Of a DNA stretch of 15,984 nt, positions 14,360 through 15,984 are shown one piece after another (within the stretch, counting starts at the first letter, position 1; each line of letters opens with the position of its first letter). Where the stretch lies: contig DASQUP010000227.1 of assembly GCA_035641235.1 (NCBI GenBank), forward strand, positions 1 to 15,984. Direction: 5' to 3'. The notes beneath the pieces are model-generated. The model was not told where the DNA came from and ran no database searches. It worked only from the letters and a program-made list of their open reading frames with translations. Made by a program: the position numbers and the translations under genes. The stretch comes from DASQUP01 sp035641235 (GTDB lineage Bacteria; Actinomycetota; CADDZG01; WHSQ01).

Positions 14360-15651
14360 TGGCCATGAAAAAGATCGTCTACGTCATCCTCGACGGCCTC
14401 GGCGACGACCCGGTTGAAGCGCTCGGAGGAAAGACTCCACTGGAGGCTGCTCGGACCCCCCACCTCGACGGCCTGGCCGCCGCGGGCCGCAACGGATACG
14501 TCACGACCGTTGGAGAAGGCATCGCGCCCGAATCAGACATCGCAGTCTTTGCAGTACTCGGATACGACCCGCGCGAGCATCACTCCGGACGTGGTCCACT
14601 CGAATCGGTCGGAGCCGGCCTCGAGGTCGCGGACGGCGATCTGGCGTATCGAGTCAACTTTGCGACCGTCGAGAAGGACGCCGACGGATGGACGATCGTC
14701 GACCGGCGCGTCGGCCGCGATCTGACCAGCGAGGAGGCCCACAAGCTCGCCGAAGAGGTTCAGGGGAAGGCCCACATCGACGGCGCATCCTTCGATTTCC
14801 GTGCCACCGTCGGGCATCGCGGCGTCCTAGTGCTTCGTGCGCCGGGCGCGGCGCTGTCCGCGGAGGTCGAGAACTCCGACCCCGCGTACGGCCGTGAGGG
14901 GAGCCTCGGCGTCGCCAAGGAGACGTTCGACAACCGCGTCGTAACGGTGGCTCCCATAGCGGGGCACGAGAACGACGAGGCTGCTGTGCTGGCCTCGCGG
15001 TTGACCAACGATTGGCTGTCGGCGGCCTACGACGTCCTCTCCGCATCGCCCGTTAACCGCGCGCGGCAGGACAAAGGAAAGCTCCCTGGCAACTTCATCC
15101 TGACGCGCGACGGGGGAGACCACGTCCCCAAACTCGAACCGTTCAAGAAGAAGTTCGGTCCTGAGATGGGCTGTTTCGTCGAGATGCCCGTCGAACTCGG
15201 GATCGCCCGATTGATGGACATGGGCGTTGTCGAGGCACCGACGGGAATCCCCGCCGCCGAGCAATACGAGGCGTGGGCTCGTCTCGCCCTCGAGGCCATC
15301 GAGGGCTATGACGGGCTCTACATCCACATCAAGGGCCCGGACGTGCCGGCTCATGACGGCGACCACGAGGGGAAAGTGGCCAGCATCGAAGACATCGACG
15401 GCATCTTCTTCGCCGGACTGCTCGACTCCTTGGATCTATCCCGGTCGATAGTCGCGGTGACGGCCGACCACTCCACGAGTTGCAATCGCAAGGCACACAC
15501 GGACGGGCCCGTACCTCTGCTTGTTTCCGGAGGAAACGTCAGTCCGGACGGGGTCTCCACTTATGGTGAGACCGCGAGCCGATCGGGTGCGATCGGGCAC
15601 CTTAGTGGTCCGGAGATCATGCCGAACCTGGTGGCGCTGGCACGCGAATAA
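14359..15651 (+). CDS. apgM: 2,3-bisphosphoglycerate-independent phosphoglycerate mutase, archaeal type
   Basis: Interconverts 3- and 2-phosphoglycerate using two metal ions and a phosphoserine intermediate. The 430-residue product belongs to the ApgM branch of the alkaline-phosphatase-like superfamily, distinct from GpmI (longer) and from cofactor-dependent GpmA. Visible landmarks are ILDGLGD (10-16; D12 a metal ligand), IAPESDIAVFAVLGYDP (S59 the likely phosphorylated residue), HIKGPDVPAHDGD (323-335; D328 and H332), TADHSTSC (368-375; D370 and H371), KAH (H380) and PVPLLV (384-389). The start is uncertain among GTG 14356 (a GTGA overlap with tpiA), ATG 14359 and ATG 14365; all keep the whole domain. 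It completes a gap-pgk-tpiA-apgM set. A purely sequence-based reading cannot exclude related phosphomutase activity. Confidence 0.94.
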   Translation: MAMKKIVYVILDGLGDDPVEALGGKTPLEAARTPHLDGLAAAGRNGYVTTVGEGIAPESDIAVFAVLGYDPREHHSGRGPLESVGAGLEVADGDLAYRVNFATVEKDADGWTIVDRRVGRDLTSEEAHKLAEEVQGKAHIDGASFDFRATVGHRGVLVLRAPGAALSAEVENSDPAYGREGSLGVAKETFDNRVVTVAPIAGHENDEAAVLASRLTNDWLSAAYDVLSASPVNRARQDKGKLPGNFILTRDGGDHVPKLEPFKKKFGPEMGCFVEMPVELGIARLMDMGVVEAPTGIPAAEQYEAWARLALEAIEGYDGLYIHIKGPDVPAHDGDHEGKVASIEDIDGIFFAGLLDSLDLSRSIVAVTADHSTSCNRKAHTDGPVPLLVSGGNVSPDGVSTYGETASRSGAIGHLSGPEIMPNLVALARE

Positions 15652-15693
15652 TCCGGCGCGCCGGCGGCCCGCGGTAGGTTCGGAGGCGCCCGT
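15652..15693. terminator. Possible bidirectional terminator between convergent genes
   Basis: The 42-base spacer between apgM and the - strand gene begins with the perfect palindrome CCGGCGCGCCGG (15653-15664). It could form a very GC-rich but loop-poor hairpin on either strand. There is no T-run on either side. The only support is placement between two convergent stop codons. Confidence 0.25.
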
Positions 15694-15984
15694 TCACCTC
15701 GGCGGCCCCCACTCGGCATCCGGCGGCGGCCCGCGCCGATCGTCCGGAGGAGGCGGAGTCAGCTTCCCGGCCAGGCGATCGCGTTTGGTCTTCTCTTCGT
15801 GACATGGATCGCAGCGCCACTCGAGGTTGGTGGTCGAGGACGGCCCACCGACATTGCGGGGCTCGACGTGATCGCGTTCGGGTCTGAACCGGTTGCCGCA
15901 GTCAGTGCACTTCACGCCGTCGAAATCGGGGGGCGGACCGAGTTCCAGTGCCCTCTGGATGTCGACCGGGATGTTTTTCGTCCA
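15694..15984 (-). CDS. HNH endonuclease-like protein, C-terminal part (runs off the right edge)
   Basis: The reading frame is open from the right edge to the TGA at 15694-15696, so the N-terminal part is missing from the window. The 96 visible residues show a treble-clef HNH module: CTDC, then RDHVEP (the conserved D-H), TTNLEWRC (the N) and CDPCHEEKTKRDR (the last H plus the second CxxC). They end in a Pro/Asp/Arg-rich tail. HNH modules cleave DNA using one metal ion. In Actinobacteria such C-terminal modules often follow a DUF222-type N-terminal region, but that part cannot be seen here. A GTG at 15915 could serve as a start, but the open frame beyond it (a sensible helical sequence, IPVDIQRALELG) argues that the gene begins outside. 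It is convergent with apgM. Confidence 0.75.
   Translation of the reverse strand, partial: WTKNIPVDIQRALELGPPPDFDGVKCTDCGNRFRPERDHVEPRNVGGPSSTTNLEWRCDPCHEEKTKRDRLAGKLTPPPPDDRRGPPPDAEWGPPR

Noticed and set aside
1..15984. tRNA or rRNA genes, CRISPR arrays, insertion sequences and tandem DNA repeats
   Set aside because: Looked for on both strands while reading; nothing with the expected structure was found. The regular repeats seen are at the protein level in the Mce helices.

Overview
The window looks like part of a high-GC actinomycete-type chromosome (Actinomycetota), probably a lineage outside the mycolic-acid group. Three things suggest this: a six-gene Mce array in which the fifth protein is a lipoprotein, the actinobacterial order uvrC-rapZ-yvcK followed by gap-pgk-tpiA, and a YvcK of the GGGHGL type. 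The taxon cannot be fixed from sequence reading alone. All genes are on the + strand except a gene fragment at the right edge.

Region 1 (32-7307) holds six consecutive MCE-domain genes joined by 4-base start/stop overlaps. They match positions A to F of a classical mce operon and probably encode a heterohexameric lipid-transfer tube reaching from the membrane into or through the wall. The YrbE/MlaE permeases and the ATPase are not in the window. The sixth protein is unusual: after its MCE and helical regions it carries a Pro-rich linker and a complete M23 (LytM-type) zinc peptidase domain with all metal-ligand motifs. All six proteins carry one cysteine pair just after their helical part and almost no other cysteines.

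Region 2 (7308-7421) is a short spacer with a 22-bp hairpin whose only non-Watson-Crick positions are G-U in + strand RNA. It may end the mce transcript or mark the 5' side of uvrC.

Region 3 (7422-11127) is uvrC-rapZ-yvcK, again linked by 4-base overlaps. The gene that usually follows yvcK, whiA, is absent; a 227-base spacer with inverted repeats lies there instead.

Region 4 (11355-15651) is a glycolytic operon: gap, pgk, tpiA and an archaeal-type cofactor-independent phosphoglycerate mutase (apgM). It covers the steps from triose phosphates to 2-phosphoglycerate.

Region 5 (15694 to the right edge) is the C-terminal part of a convergent HNH-endonuclease-like gene on the - strand. No tRNA, rRNA, CRISPR array, transposase or attachment site was seen.
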